A stretch of 64,000 bases of DNA. Origin: Bradyrhizobium sp. SZCCT0153 (GTDB taxonomy: Bacteria; Pseudomonadota; Alphaproteobacteria; Rhizobiales; Xanthobacteraceae). The stretch's first letter is position 1. The number at the start of each line of letters is the position of its first letter. The notes beneath the pieces are model-generated. The model saw nothing but the letters and a program-made list of their open reading frames with translations, did no database searches and was not told where the DNA came from. This document shows, in pieces, positions 36,505-44,970 of the stretch. A program made the translations under genes and the position numbers. The DNA lies in the NCBI RefSeq assembly GCF_018129995.1, contig NZ_JAFCKS010000003.1:930001-994000 (forward strand), written 5' to 3'.

Positions 36505-37746
36505 ATGAGCAATCGCACAGCTTTTATAGCTACGACGGCGGCGCTCGCCTTCGCGTTCACCGCCAGCCAAGGCTTCGTAAGCCAGGCCCTCGCCCAGAAG
36601 AAATACGACACCGGCGCGAGCGACACCGAGATCAAGATCGGCCAGACCGTGCCGTTCTCCGGCGCCTACTCCGTCTACGCCAATATCGGCAAGACCCAGG
36701 CGGCCTACTTCAAGATGATCAACGATCAGGGCGGCATCAACGGCCGCAAGATCAATCTGATCCAGTATGACGATGCCTATTCGCCGCCGAAGACCGTCGA
36801 GCAGGTGCGCAAGCTCGTCGAAGGCGACGAGGTCCTCTTCACCTTCCAGATCATCGGCACCGCGGCCAACGCCGCCGTGCAAAAATATCTCAACGGCAAG
36901 AAGGTCCCGCAGCTGCTGGCCTCGACCGGCGCCGCGCGCTTCAACGATCCCCAGAACTATCCCTGGACCATTGCCTATAATCCCAACTACGTGTCCGAGG
37001 GACGCATCTACGCCAAGTACATTCTCAAGGAGCATCCGAACGCCAAGATCGGCGTGCTCTACCAGAACGACGACATGGGCCGCGATTATCTCGCTGGCCT
37101 CAAGAGCGGCCTCGGCGACAAGGCCGCCAGCATGATCGTCGGCGAAGTCTCCTACGAGGTCACCGATCCGACGGTAGACTCGCAGGTGGTCAAGCTGAAG
37201 TCGCTGGGGGCTGATCTTTTCTACGATGCCTCGACGCCGAAATTCGCGGCGCAGGCCATCAAGAAGGTCGCCGAGCTCGGCTGGAACCCGGTGCATATCC
37301 TCGACATCAATGCGAGCCCGATCTCGGCGACGCTGAAGCCGGCCGGCCTCGACATCTCCAAGGGCATCATCTCGACCCAGTACGGCAAGGAGCCAGGCGA
37401 TCCCCAGTGGAAGGACGATCCGGGCGTGAAGGCCTTCTTCGCCTTCATGGACAAGTATTTCCCCGAAGGCGACAAGCTCAACACGGTCAATACCTATGCC
37501 TATTCGGTCGCCGAGCTGCTGACGCAGGTTCTGAAGCAATGCGGCGACGACCTGTCGCGTGAAAACGTGATGAAGCAGGTCGCCAACATCAAGGACTTCA
37601 CCCCGAGCTTTGCGCTCCCCGGCATCAAGATCAACACCGGACCGAACGACTACCGCGTCAACAAGCAGATGCAGATGATGAAGTTCAACGGCGAACGCTG
37701 GGAGCTGTTCGGACCGATCATCGAGGATGCGGGACCCTCGGGTTAG
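36505..37746 (+). CDS. periplasmic ABC-type substrate-binding protein, Leu/Ile/Val type (copy 1)
   Basis: This 413-residue Peripla_BP_6 protein has a signal peptide (about 1-31, ending QALAQ). Two lobes begin KYDTGASDTEIKIGQTVPFS. Members bind branched-chain amino acids, amides or aromatic acids for LivHMGF-like permeases. No permease or ATPase genes are nearby, so it must use parts encoded elsewhere. The ATG at 36505 follows AGGAGG at good spacing. It is closely similar to the next gene along nearly its whole length, indicating a recent tandem duplication. Confidence 0.92.
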   Translation: MSNRTAFIATTAALAFAFTASQGFVSQALAQKKYDTGASDTEIKIGQTVPFSGAYSVYANIGKTQAAYFKMINDQGGINGRKINLIQYDDAYSPPKTVEQVRKLVEGDEVLFTFQIIGTAANAAVQKYLNGKKVPQLLASTGAARFNDPQNYPWTIAYNPNYVSEGRIYAKYILKEHPNAKIGVLYQNDDMGRDYLAGLKSGLGDKAASMIVGEVSYEVTDPTVDSQVVKLKSLGADLFYDASTPKFAAQAIKKVAELGWNPVHILDINASPISATLKPAGLDISKGIISTQYGKEPGDPQWKDDPGVKAFFAFMDKYFPEGDKLNTVNTYAYSVAELLTQVLKQCGDDLSRENVMKQVANIKDFTPSFALPGIKINTGPNDYRVNKQMQMMKFNGERWELFGPIIEDAGPSG

Positions 37747-37758
37747 CCTCCCTTGGCG

Positions 37759-37811
37759 GGGTGGGTTGCACCGGCGGACTACCCCTCGCGTAGCCGCGGG
37801 CGCACCCACCC
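37759..37811. repeat. dispersed palindrome between the twin binding-protein genes
   Basis: GGGTGGGT (37759-37766) pairs with ACCCACCC (37804-37811) around a GC-rich centre. It begins 13 bases after the copy 1 stop. It resembles the GGTGGGC/GCCCACC type at 48684-48780. It may serve as a transcript end for copy 1. Confidence 0.55.
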
Positions 37812-37941
37812 TACGAACTGCGGGCGCGTCCCCGCCTTGCGTTGCAGCAACGCCTCCTCCACAATCGCCCTCAGCGATGACATCAGGTGCGCAGGAGTGC
37901 TCGGATCGATCATCGGCGATAACAAATTGAGGAAATTGCGA

Positions 37942-39168
37942 ATGAGGAACGGTATTCTGCATCTGGCCACGGCAACGGCGCTGACCCTGGCGCTGTCGGT
38001 CTCAGCGGCCAATGCCCAGAAGAAATATGATCCGGGCGCGAGCGACACCGAAATCAAGATCGGTCAGACCAACCCGTTCAGCGGCCCCGCCTCCGCTTAC
38101 GCCACGATCGGCAAGACGCAGGCCGCCTACTTCAAGATGATCAACGATCAGGGCGGCATCAACGGCCGCAAGATCAACCTGATCCAGTACGACGACGCCT
38201 ATTCGCCACCGAAGGCCGTGGAACAGGTGCGCAAGCTCGTCGAGAGCGACGAGGTGCTGCTCACCTTCCAGCTTCTCGGCACCCCGTCGAACGCTGCCGT
38301 GCAGAAATATCTCAACGCCAAGAAGGTACCGCAACTCTTCGCGGCCACCGGCGCCTCGAAGTTCACGGACCCAAAGAACTTCCCATGGACGATGGGCTTC
38401 AATCCCAACTACTTCGTCGAAGGCCGCATCTACGGCCAGTATATCATCAAGAACCATCCGAACGCCAAAGTCGGCGTTCTCTACCAGAATGACGATCTTG
38501 GAAAAGACTATCTGAACGGCATCAAGGCCGGGCTTGGTGACAAGGCCTCCAGCATGATCGTTGCGGAAGCCTCATACGAGGTCTCCGATCCCACCGTCGA
38601 TTCGCAGATCCTCAAGATCAAGTCGGCGGGTGCCGATTTGTTCTTCAGCGCCACGACGCCGAAACAGGCCGCGCAGGCGATCAAGAAGATCGCCGAGCTC
38701 GACTGGCATCCCGTGCACATTCTCGACATCAACGCCACTTCGGTCGGCGCCGTGATGAAGCCCGCAGGACTTGAAGCCTCCAAGGGAGTGATCAGCGTCA
38801 ACTATGGCAAGGATCCGCTCGATCCAAGCTGGAAGAACGATCCGGGCATGAAGAAATATTTCGAGTTCATGGCCAAGTACTATCCGGACGGCGACAAGGA
38901 CTCGAGCTTCAACAGCTACGGCTACTCGACCTCGCAGTTGATGGCTTACGTGCTCCAGAAATGCGGCGACGACCTAACCCGCGAAAACGTCATGAAGGTC
39001 GCCACCAGCCTGAAGGACGTGGAGCTCGACCTGTCCCTGCCCGGCATCAAGGCCAACACCTCGCCGACCGACTACCGCGTCAACAAGCAGCTTCAGATGA
39101 TGAAGTTCAACGGCGAGCGCTGGGAGCTGTTCGGCCCGATCATGGAGGACGCAGGCCCGGCAGGTTAG
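37942..39168 (+). CDS. periplasmic ABC-type substrate-binding protein, Leu/Ile/Val type (copy 2)
   Basis: This 408-residue paralogue of the preceding gene has a signal peptide of about 25 residues (ending SAANAQ). The mature part begins KYDPGASDTEIKIGQTNPFS and ends MMKFNGERWELFGPIMEDAG, almost the same as copy 1. Differences cluster in lobe residues around GTPSNAAV versus GTAANAAV and in the C-terminal lobe, so ligand preference may differ. The ATG at 37942 has TTGAGGAA before it. It is followed by a strong terminator. Confidence 0.92.
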   Translation: MRNGILHLATATALTLALSVSAANAQKKYDPGASDTEIKIGQTNPFSGPASAYATIGKTQAAYFKMINDQGGINGRKINLIQYDDAYSPPKAVEQVRKLVESDEVLLTFQLLGTPSNAAVQKYLNAKKVPQLFAATGASKFTDPKNFPWTMGFNPNYFVEGRIYGQYIIKNHPNAKVGVLYQNDDLGKDYLNGIKAGLGDKASSMIVAEASYEVSDPTVDSQILKIKSAGADLFFSATTPKQAAQAIKKIAELDWHPVHILDINATSVGAVMKPAGLEASKGVISVNYGKDPLDPSWKNDPGMKKYFEFMAKYYPDGDKDSSFNSYGYSTSQLMAYVLQKCGDDLTRENVMKVATSLKDVELDLSLPGIKANTSPTDYRVNKQLQMMKFNGERWELFGPIMEDAGPAG

Positions 39169-39192
39169 CGGTTGTGCGAATTCTGAATTGCG

Positions 39193-39221
39193 ATCGGCGG
39201 CCTGCGGGCCGCCGATTTTTT
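39193..39221 (+). terminator. rho-independent terminator after the twin binding-protein genes
   Basis: ATCGGCGGCC (39193-39202), loop TGCG, GGCCGCCGAT (39207-39216) forms a perfect 10-bp stem followed by TTTTT. It lies 25 bases after the copy 2 stop and is the clearest intrinsic terminator in the window. Confidence 0.92.
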
Positions 39222-39242
39222 GGCGTCGCCCAGTCCATCACC

Positions 39243-39351
39243 GTCAGCCTGAGGTGGCCGCTTCTTCAGCGGCCCTCGAAGGGCGACGGCCCGGCTGGCA
39301 GCTTGGCCGTGCATCCTTCAAGGCTCGCAAGAGCTCGCATCTCAGGATGAC
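39243..39351. repeat. dispersed inverted-repeat element (CTCAGGATGAC type)
   Basis: GTCAGCCTGAG (39243-39253) is mirrored with one mismatch by CTCAGGATGAC (39341-39351). The interior contains further short dyads (CCCTCGAAGGGC; CATCCT / AGGATG). Such elements of about 110 bp are scattered between genes in Bradyrhizobium, from general knowledge. It lies between the terminator and the DUF1330 gene. Confidence 0.65.
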
Positions 39352-39379
39352 TGGGAGAGATCGTCGCTTTGGGCGACGT

Positions 39380-39805
39380 CTACTCCGGTATTTCCCCAAA
39401 ATTCTTCCCCACCGGCAGCACCGCGTGCCGGATCAGGCGCGAGTCCTCCACGGCCGCCTGCCTGTGCTTCACTGCTTCGCGATAGACGGGATCGCGGATC
39501 ATTTCGACGAACGCACTGACGCTTGGGTATTCGGCGATGAAGCAATGGTCCCAGCGCTCCTCTTGCGGGCCGATCAGCATCAGCTCGAATTTGCCCTGCC
39601 AGACGATGCGGCCGCCGAGGCGCTCGAACACCGGGCCGCTCTCGCGGCCATAGGCCGCATAGGCTTCCGCGCCGCTCGCCTTGCGACCGTCGGGATAGGC
39701 CGCCTCGCTGCGCAGGCGCACCAGATTGAGCATGTGGATCGGACCGGGGCGGTCGTTGTCCCGGAACTGCGCGAAGATTTCCTTGGTCGGATCGATGTGG
39801 CCCAT
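39380..39805 (-). CDS. DUF1330 domain protein
   Basis: This 141-residue protein has the ferredoxin-like dimeric alpha/beta-barrel fold. The motifs PIHMLNLVRLR, YAAYGRESGPVFERLGG and VEMIRDPVYREAVKHR match DUF1330. Function is unknown; a monooxygenase-like role has been guessed for the superfamily. The ATG at 39805 begins MGHIDPTKE. It stands alone: upstream is the divergent PBP1A gene and downstream a dispersed repeat. Confidence 0.87.
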   Translation of the reverse strand: MGHIDPTKEIFAQFRDNDRPGPIHMLNLVRLRSEAAYPDGRKASGAEAYAAYGRESGPVFERLGGRIVWQGKFELMLIGPQEERWDHCFIAEYPSVSAFVEMIRDPVYREAVKHRQAAVEDSRLIRHAVLPVGKNFGEIPE

Positions 39806-39974
39806 GCCGGTGTTCCCTCTTGTTTTATGACGGCGATCCTAGCTCCAGCCTCGAAGAGGCGGAACTGCGGCCAGCGAATGCCGCACCTCCTAATCGCGCG
39901 TTAACGTCCGGGTAACCGGGCCTTAAACAGCGACCGCTAGCGTGCGGCAGGGCGGGCTGACCGGGCGTTTGCGT

Positions 39975-42173
39975 ATGGGGTTGGGAAAGAAAAAGGGTGG
40001 GCGGAAGGAGCCGCTGTTCGGCTTGCCCGCGGCGCTCTCCGATCTGCGCCTGAGCGCGGCGGACCGCATCCCCGGCGGCGACGACAAGCCGAAGAAATCA
40101 GCCAAATCGTCCGCCAAGCGCAAGAGCGAGGATTCCGGCGACGAGCCGCCGCGGAAGGCCCCGGCCCGCAGCGGCGCCAAGCGGCGATCCAAATCGCGCA
40201 TCGGCGCCGGTCTCGGCCGCCTGGTCTATTGGGGCGCGGTGCTGAGCCTGTGGGGCGTGATCGCCGTGATCGGTGTCGTGATCTATGTCGGCGCCCATCT
40301 GCCGCCGATCCAGTCGCTCGAAATCCCCAAACGGCCGCCGACGATCCAGATCGTCGGCATGGACGGCAGCCTGCTGGCGCAGCGCGGCGAGATGGCCGGC
40401 GCCAACGTCTCGCTGAAGGACCTGCCGCCCTATCTGCCGAAGGCCTTCATCGCCATCGAGGATCGCCGCTTCTACTCGCATTTCGGCATCGACCCGGTCG
40501 GCATCCTGCGCGCGCTGGTCACCAACGTGCTCCATCGCGGCGTGTCGCAGGGCGGCTCGACGCTGACGCAGCAGCTCGCCAAGAATCTGTTCCTGACCCA
40601 GGAACGCACCATGGCGCGCAAGCTGCAGGAGGCGGAGCTTGCGATCTGGCTGGAGCGCAAGCATTCCAAGAACGAGATTCTCGAGCTCTACCTCAACCGC
40701 GTCTATTTCGGCTCCGGCGCCTATGGCGTCGAGGCCGCCGCGCAGCGCTATTTCGGCAAGCCGGCCAAGAATGTCACGATTGCCGAGGCCGCGATGCTGG
40801 CCGGGCTCGTCAAGTCGCCCTCGCGGCTCGCGCCGAACCGCAATCCGGAGGGCGCCGAAGCGCGCGCGCAGATCGTGCTCGCGGCGATGGCGGACGCCAA
40901 GTTCATCACCGAAGCACAGGCGCAGGCCTCGATCGGCCAGCCCTCCTACAACGTGAAGCCGGTCGGCGCCGGCACGATCAACTACGTCGCCGACTGGATC
41001 GGCGAGGTGCTGGACGATCTCGTCGGCCAGATCGACGAGAGCATCAAGGTCGAGACCACGATCGATCCGAAGCTGCAAAGCGTGGCGGAAGCCGCCATCA
41101 TCGACGAACTCGCGGCCAAGAGCGTCAAGTTCAATGTCAGCCAGGGTGCCCTGGTGGCGATGACGCCCGACGGTGCGGTGCGCGCCATGGTCGGCGGGCG
41201 GAACTATTCCGAGAGCCAGTACAATCGCGCGGTGACGGCCAAGCGCCAGCCGGGCTCCTCGTTCAAGCCGTTCGTCTATCTGACCGCGCTCGAGCAAGGT
41301 CTGACGCCGGACACGGTTCGCCAGGACGCCCCGATCGAGGTCAAGGGCTGGAAGCCCGAGAACTACACCCATGAATATTTCGGCGCGGTGACGCTGACGC
41401 AGGCGCTGGCGATGTCGCTCAACACGGTCGCCATCCGCCTCGGCCTCGAGGTCGGGCCGAAGAACGTGGTGCGCACCGCGCACCGGCTCGGCATCTCCTC
41501 GAAACTCGAGCCCAACGCCTCGATCGCGCTCGGCACCTCCGAGGTCTCCGTGGTCGAACTGGTCGGCGCCTATGCGCCGTTCGCCAATGGCGGCCTCGCG
41601 GTGGCGCCGCATGTCGTCACGCGGATCAGGACGCTCGGCGGCAAGCTGCTCTACATGCGCCAGCCCGATGAGCGCAACCAGGTGATCGAGCCGCGCTATG
41701 TCGGCATGATGAACGCGATGATGCGCGAGACCTTGATCAGCGGCACCGCCAAGAAGGCCGAGATCCCCGGCTGGCCGGCCGCCGGCAAGACCGGCACCAG
41801 CCAGGATTACCGCGACGCCTGGTTCATCGGCTACACCGCCAACCTCGTCACCGGCGTCTGGCTCGGCAATGACGACAATTCGCCGACCAAGAAGGCAACC
41901 GGCGGCGGCCTGCCGGTCGAAGTCTGGTCGCGCTTCATGAAAGCGGCGCACGAGGGTGTGCCGGTAGCGAACTTGCCGAGCTCACCCGGTGGCTGGGGCC
42001 TGTCGAACCTCGCGCAGGCCGCCTCGCAGGTGTCGCCGCCAACAGCGGCCGCAACAGCTCCGGCAAGCAATGGCGGCTATCGCCCGCCGCCCACGCGCGC
42101 CAATGTGCGGCCGGAGGCGTCGGCAGGACTTGATGGCTGGCTGATGGACCGGCTGTTCGGCGGCAACAGATAG
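39975..42173 (+). CDS. bifunctional penicillin-binding protein 1A
   Basis: This 732-residue class A PBP builds and crosslinks peptidoglycan. A long, basic cytosolic leader (1-80, Lys/Arg/Ser-rich) precedes the membrane helix (about 82-106). The GT51 domain has catalytic Glu162 (IAIEDRRFYSHF) and GGSTLTQQLAKNLFL. The transpeptidase domain has SxxK at Ser428-Lys431 (GSSFKPF), an SLN triad (MSLNTVA) and KTGTSQDYRDAW near 605. The C-terminus is Pro/Ala-rich. The ATG at 39975 is chosen; an in-frame GTG at 39942 cannot be excluded, and neither has a strong ribosome site. Confidence 0.94.
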   Translation: MGLGKKKGGRKEPLFGLPAALSDLRLSAADRIPGGDDKPKKSAKSSAKRKSEDSGDEPPRKAPARSGAKRRSKSRIGAGLGRLVYWGAVLSLWGVIAVIGVVIYVGAHLPPIQSLEIPKRPPTIQIVGMDGSLLAQRGEMAGANVSLKDLPPYLPKAFIAIEDRRFYSHFGIDPVGILRALVTNVLHRGVSQGGSTLTQQLAKNLFLTQERTMARKLQEAELAIWLERKHSKNEILELYLNRVYFGSGAYGVEAAAQRYFGKPAKNVTIAEAAMLAGLVKSPSRLAPNRNPEGAEARAQIVLAAMADAKFITEAQAQASIGQPSYNVKPVGAGTINYVADWIGEVLDDLVGQIDESIKVETTIDPKLQSVAEAAIIDELAAKSVKFNVSQGALVAMTPDGAVRAMVGGRNYSESQYNRAVTAKRQPGSSFKPFVYLTALEQGLTPDTVRQDAPIEVKGWKPENYTHEYFGAVTLTQALAMSLNTVAIRLGLEVGPKNVVRTAHRLGISSKLEPNASIALGTSEVSVVELVGAYAPFANGGLAVAPHVVTRIRTLGGKLLYMRQPDERNQVIEPRYVGMMNAMMRETLISGTAKKAEIPGWPAAGKTGTSQDYRDAWFIGYTANLVTGVWLGNDDNSPTKKATGGGLPVEVWSRFMKAAHEGVPVANLPSSPGGWGLSNLAQAASQVSPPTAAATAPASNGGYRPPPTRANVRPEASAGLDGWLMDRLFGGNR

Positions 42174-42181
42174 CTTCCGCC

Positions 42182-42200
42182 TGAGGCCTTGGTGGCCTCA
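42182..42200. terminator. hairpin just after the PBP1A gene
   Basis: TGAGGCC (42182-42188), loop TTGGT, GGCCTCA (42194-42200) makes a perfect 7-bp stem 8 bases past the PBP1A stop. The following bases are A-rich rather than T-rich, so the terminator role is uncertain. Confidence 0.5.
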
Positions 42201-42370
42201 AGACAAAACCGCGAAAACAACCCCATGCACAGTAGCCGGTGATTGCCGGCGTGATGCGCGCTGAATCCATCGAAGGGTTTGATGCGGCGGATCAATCAGG
42301 CGCCGTGACGCAAAGCGCTGGCATCGCCGCATTTTCCGTTGTCTTCGCCCGTGAGGCTGGCAGCGGAAGC

Positions 42371-43126
42371 CTAATCCTCGGCCCCGTAGCGGTGCAGGTC
42401 GTTGCCGTGGGTGTCGAGCCACTTCTTGGCGCGCTCCATCGACGGACACACCTTGCCGCACACGCGCCAGAACCGCGCCGAGTGGTTCATCTCGACGAGA
42501 TGGGCGACCTCGTGGGCGGCGAGATAGTCGAGCACGAAGGGCGGCGCGAGGATCAGGCGCCAGGAGAACGACAGCGAGCCGGCCGAGGTGCAGGAGCCCC
42601 AGCGGCTGGACTGATCGCGGATCGAGAGCCGCTTCACCTTGACGCCGAGTTCCGCGGCATAGGCTTCCGCCGAGCGCTGGAGATCGCGGCGCGCCTCGCG
42701 CTTGAGGAAGTCGCTGACGCGGCGATCGACATGTTCGACGCCGCCGGCAACGCAGAGAATGCGTTCGCCGCTATCGCGCACCTCGGTCCACACCGTGCCG
42801 CGGGTACCGGCGCGATGCACGATCCGGTGGGAAACACCGCGAAGCGGTATCACCGTGCCAGGCTGAAACGGCGCGGCCTTCGGCAAACGGCCGAGACGCG
42901 CCGCGATCCACGCGCCGTGACGCTGCGCGAAATCCTTGGCTTCGGCCAGCGTGCCGCGCGGCGGCATGGTGAGGATGGCTTCGCGATCGCTCGGATGAAT
43001 TCTGAGCGTATAACGGCGCGCGCGGCGATGCCGCCGCAGCCTGATCGCGAAATATTGCGATCCATGGGGGATGAGGAGGGTCTTGGGTTCGTGGGGCCGC
43101 CGATAGAGGAGCGCGCGAGTGGCCAT
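42371..43126 (-). CDS. YgjP/WLM-type M48-like metallopeptidase (DUF45)
   Basis: The 251-residue protein of the YgjP family has the zinc motif HEVAH at 205-209, the third ligand His216, and the family block DQSSRWGSCTSAGSLSFSWR. The N-terminal half is a basic beta-domain (RRARRYTLRI). Related proteins are presumed cytosolic zinc peptidases; the substrate is unknown. The ATG at 43126 (MATRALL) is chosen because upstream in-frame sequence enters the structured intergenic block. It is downstream of the PHA depolymerase on the same strand, but separated from it by about 394 bases. Confidence 0.88.
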   Translation of the reverse strand: MATRALLYRRPHEPKTLLIPHGSQYFAIRLRRHRRARRYTLRIHPSDREAILTMPPRGTLAEAKDFAQRHGAWIAARLGRLPKAAPFQPGTVIPLRGVSHRIVHRAGTRGTVWTEVRDSGERILCVAGGVEHVDRRVSDFLKREARRDLQRSAEAYAAELGVKVKRLSIRDQSSRWGSCTSAGSLSFSWRLILAPPFVLDYLAAHEVAHLVEMNHSARFWRVCGKVCPSMERAKKWLDTHGNDLHRYGAED

Positions 43127-43426
43127 GTCTGTCAGTCCGGGGGGCAGGAGTGCGCCCGGATTCTGCCATAACCGCCGCCAGGGAAAGCGCTCGGCGCAAA
43201 AACAAATCATTTGCCCAATATACAGGGGTCTGGCGTCCGGGAGACCCTACAGACTGGGGTTGGAACCAGCTTTTTTCGCCCCCTCCGGACGCATGCGGCA
43301 CCCCCAAGAGGTGAGGGAGGACTCACTCCTATAAAGCTACCTAAATACCGCGAATCTGGCGGGAACCTGGCCTGTCGGAACCTCCGACAGGGCGACGATT
43401 TTCAGCGGGAAAGCCGAAAAACGCGC
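43127..43426. other. gene-free block with several strong dyads, possible structured RNA
   Basis: This stretch has no plausible reading frame. It contains GGTCT...AGACC near 43227-43246, a CTGG...CCAG dyad followed by a run of six T (about 43253-43276), and a perfect 9-bp hairpin CCTGTCGGA-ACC-TCCGACAGG at 43371-43391. I compared it from memory with SRP, tmRNA, 6S, RNase P and common riboswitch signatures and found no convincing match. It could be a small RNA gene, part of the adjoining dispersed repeat, or inert DNA. Confidence 0.4.
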
Positions 43427-43519
43427 CCAGAGCCGCTCCGATGGAATCGGAACGGCTCTGGATTCCTATCTTGACGCGTTTTCTTTACGCGAACCGGACG
43501 CCACTTCGCTCGAAAACGC
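43427..43519. repeat. dispersed palindromic element ending at the PHA depolymerase stop
   Basis: CCAGAGCCG (43427-43435) pairs with CGGCTCTGG (43453-43461), with an inner TCCGAT/ATCGGA dyad. A second dyad, GCGTTTTC (43476-43483) with GAAAACGC (43512-43519), follows. The stretch TTGACGCGTTTTC to CACTTCGCTCGAAAACGC is, from general knowledge, a very common intergenic repeat in Bradyrhizobium. It abuts the phaZ stop codon and may act as its transcript end. Confidence 0.75.
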
Positions 43520-43520
43520 T

Positions 43521-44849
43521 CTATTCGGCCGCGAGAGCCTGCAACGAGCTCGGATTCGCAGCCGAGACCATGAAGTCATGGATGCGCGGCACGATTTCCG
43601 ACTTGAAACGCGAGCCGTTGAACACGCCGTAATGTCCGACGCCCTTCTGCACGTAATGAACGCGGCGGTGATCGGGGATCGAGCTGCACAATGTGTGCGT
43701 CGCTTCGGTCTGACCGAGCCCGGAGATGTCGTCGTTCTCGCCTTCGACCGTCATCAGAGCCACGCGCGTGACCTTCGAGGGATCGACGCGTGTTCCACGA
43801 TGGGTCATCTCGCCCTTCGGCAGCGAGTGCTTCACGAACACGGTGTCGACCGTCTGCAGGTAATACTCGGCGGAGAGGTCCATCACCGCGAGATACTCGT
43901 CGTAGAAGTCGCGATGCTTGTCGGCGAGGTCGCCGTCGCCTTTCACCAGATGGGCGAAGAGCTGCTTGTGGGCGTCCATATGGCGGTCGAGATTCATGCT
44001 GATGAAGCCGTTCAGCTGCAGGAATCCCGGATAGACGTCGCGCATCATGCCAGGATGCGGGAACGGCACCTTGGTGATGACGTGATTGCGGAACCAGTCG
44101 ATGCCGCGCTCCTGGGCGAGGTCGTTCACCCCGGTCGGATTGCGGCGGGTGTCGATCGGCCCGCCCATCAACGTCATCGACGTCGGCACGAACGGATCGC
44201 GCTGCGCTTCCATGATCGAGACGGCAGCGACGACGGGCACGGAAGGCTGGCACACCGCCAGCACATGCGTATTGCCGCCGAGGACGTGCAGCATCTCGAT
44301 GACGTAGTCGATGTAGTCGTCGAGATCGAAGCGGCCGTCGCTGAGCGGCACCATGCGGGCATCGGCCCAATCGGTGATGTAGACCTCATGCGCCGGCAGG
44401 AAAGCCTCGACCGTGCCGCGCAAGAGCGTCGCATAATGGCCGGACATCGGCGCGACGATCAGCACGCGCGGCTGCGGGCTGCGCAAGGGACGGGTGAACT
44501 TGCGATCGAAATAGAGCAGCCGGCAGAACGGCTTTTCCCAGACCGAGCGGACCTCGACGGGAACGCGGATGCCGTTGACCTCGGTGTCGTTGAGACCCCA
44601 TTCCGGCTTGCCGTAGCGGCGCGTGGTGCGTTCGAACAATTCGCAGGCCGCGGCAACCGATTTGCCGACCTCGGTGCGCGCCCACGGATTCAGCGGATTC
44701 TGAAACAGCAGCTTGGTCGCGTCGGTGACTGCACGGGCCGGATTGAGAGAGGCGTGCGCCATCTCGTACATCCAGTACATCGGCGTCGTCAGGATCGGAC
44801 TGCCCTCTGCAGCCAGGGGCGGGGCGCCGCCAAACTCACCAATAGGCAT
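43521..44849 (-). CDS. phaZ: intracellular polyhydroxyalkanoate depolymerase
   Basis: This 442-residue alpha/beta-hydrolase hydrolyses stored PHB inside the cell. It has the Cys nucleophile typical of intracellular PhaZ: Cys200 in LAVCQPSVP, in place of a lipase-box Ser. The family blocks MYWMYEMAHASLNPAR, PRVLIVAPMSGHYATLLRG and EVYITDWADARMVP are clear, and a His lies in the final GVGHYGVFNGSRF. No export signal is seen. AAGGA precedes the ATG. The second, unrelated depolymerase-type esterase of this window is at 54538-55707. Confidence 0.93.
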   Translation of the reverse strand: MPIGEFGGAPPLAAEGSPILTTPMYWMYEMAHASLNPARAVTDATKLLFQNPLNPWARTEVGKSVAAACELFERTTRRYGKPEWGLNDTEVNGIRVPVEVRSVWEKPFCRLLYFDRKFTRPLRSPQPRVLIVAPMSGHYATLLRGTVEAFLPAHEVYITDWADARMVPLSDGRFDLDDYIDYVIEMLHVLGGNTHVLAVCQPSVPVVAAVSIMEAQRDPFVPTSMTLMGGPIDTRRNPTGVNDLAQERGIDWFRNHVITKVPFPHPGMMRDVYPGFLQLNGFISMNLDRHMDAHKQLFAHLVKGDGDLADKHRDFYDEYLAVMDLSAEYYLQTVDTVFVKHSLPKGEMTHRGTRVDPSKVTRVALMTVEGENDDISGLGQTEATHTLCSSIPDHRRVHYVQKGVGHYGVFNGSRFKSEIVPRIHDFMVSAANPSSLQALAAE

Positions 44850-44970
44850 CGCTATATCCTTCTTCGCATCGCAGCATACTGCCGAATGCGTAATATTGCG
44901 TCAATGCATGGTTCCGTACATTTACGTGGTGATGACAGTTAAACCAGCCTGAATCCACGAGAAAGTGACG

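Noticed and set aside
43205..43300. Possible 6S RNA, SRP RNA, tmRNA or riboswitch
   Set aside because: The SRP GGUCAGG/GGAAGCAGC core, a tmRNA tag frame, T-arm GGTTCGA and common riboswitch cores are absent. I keep it only as an unexplained structured block.
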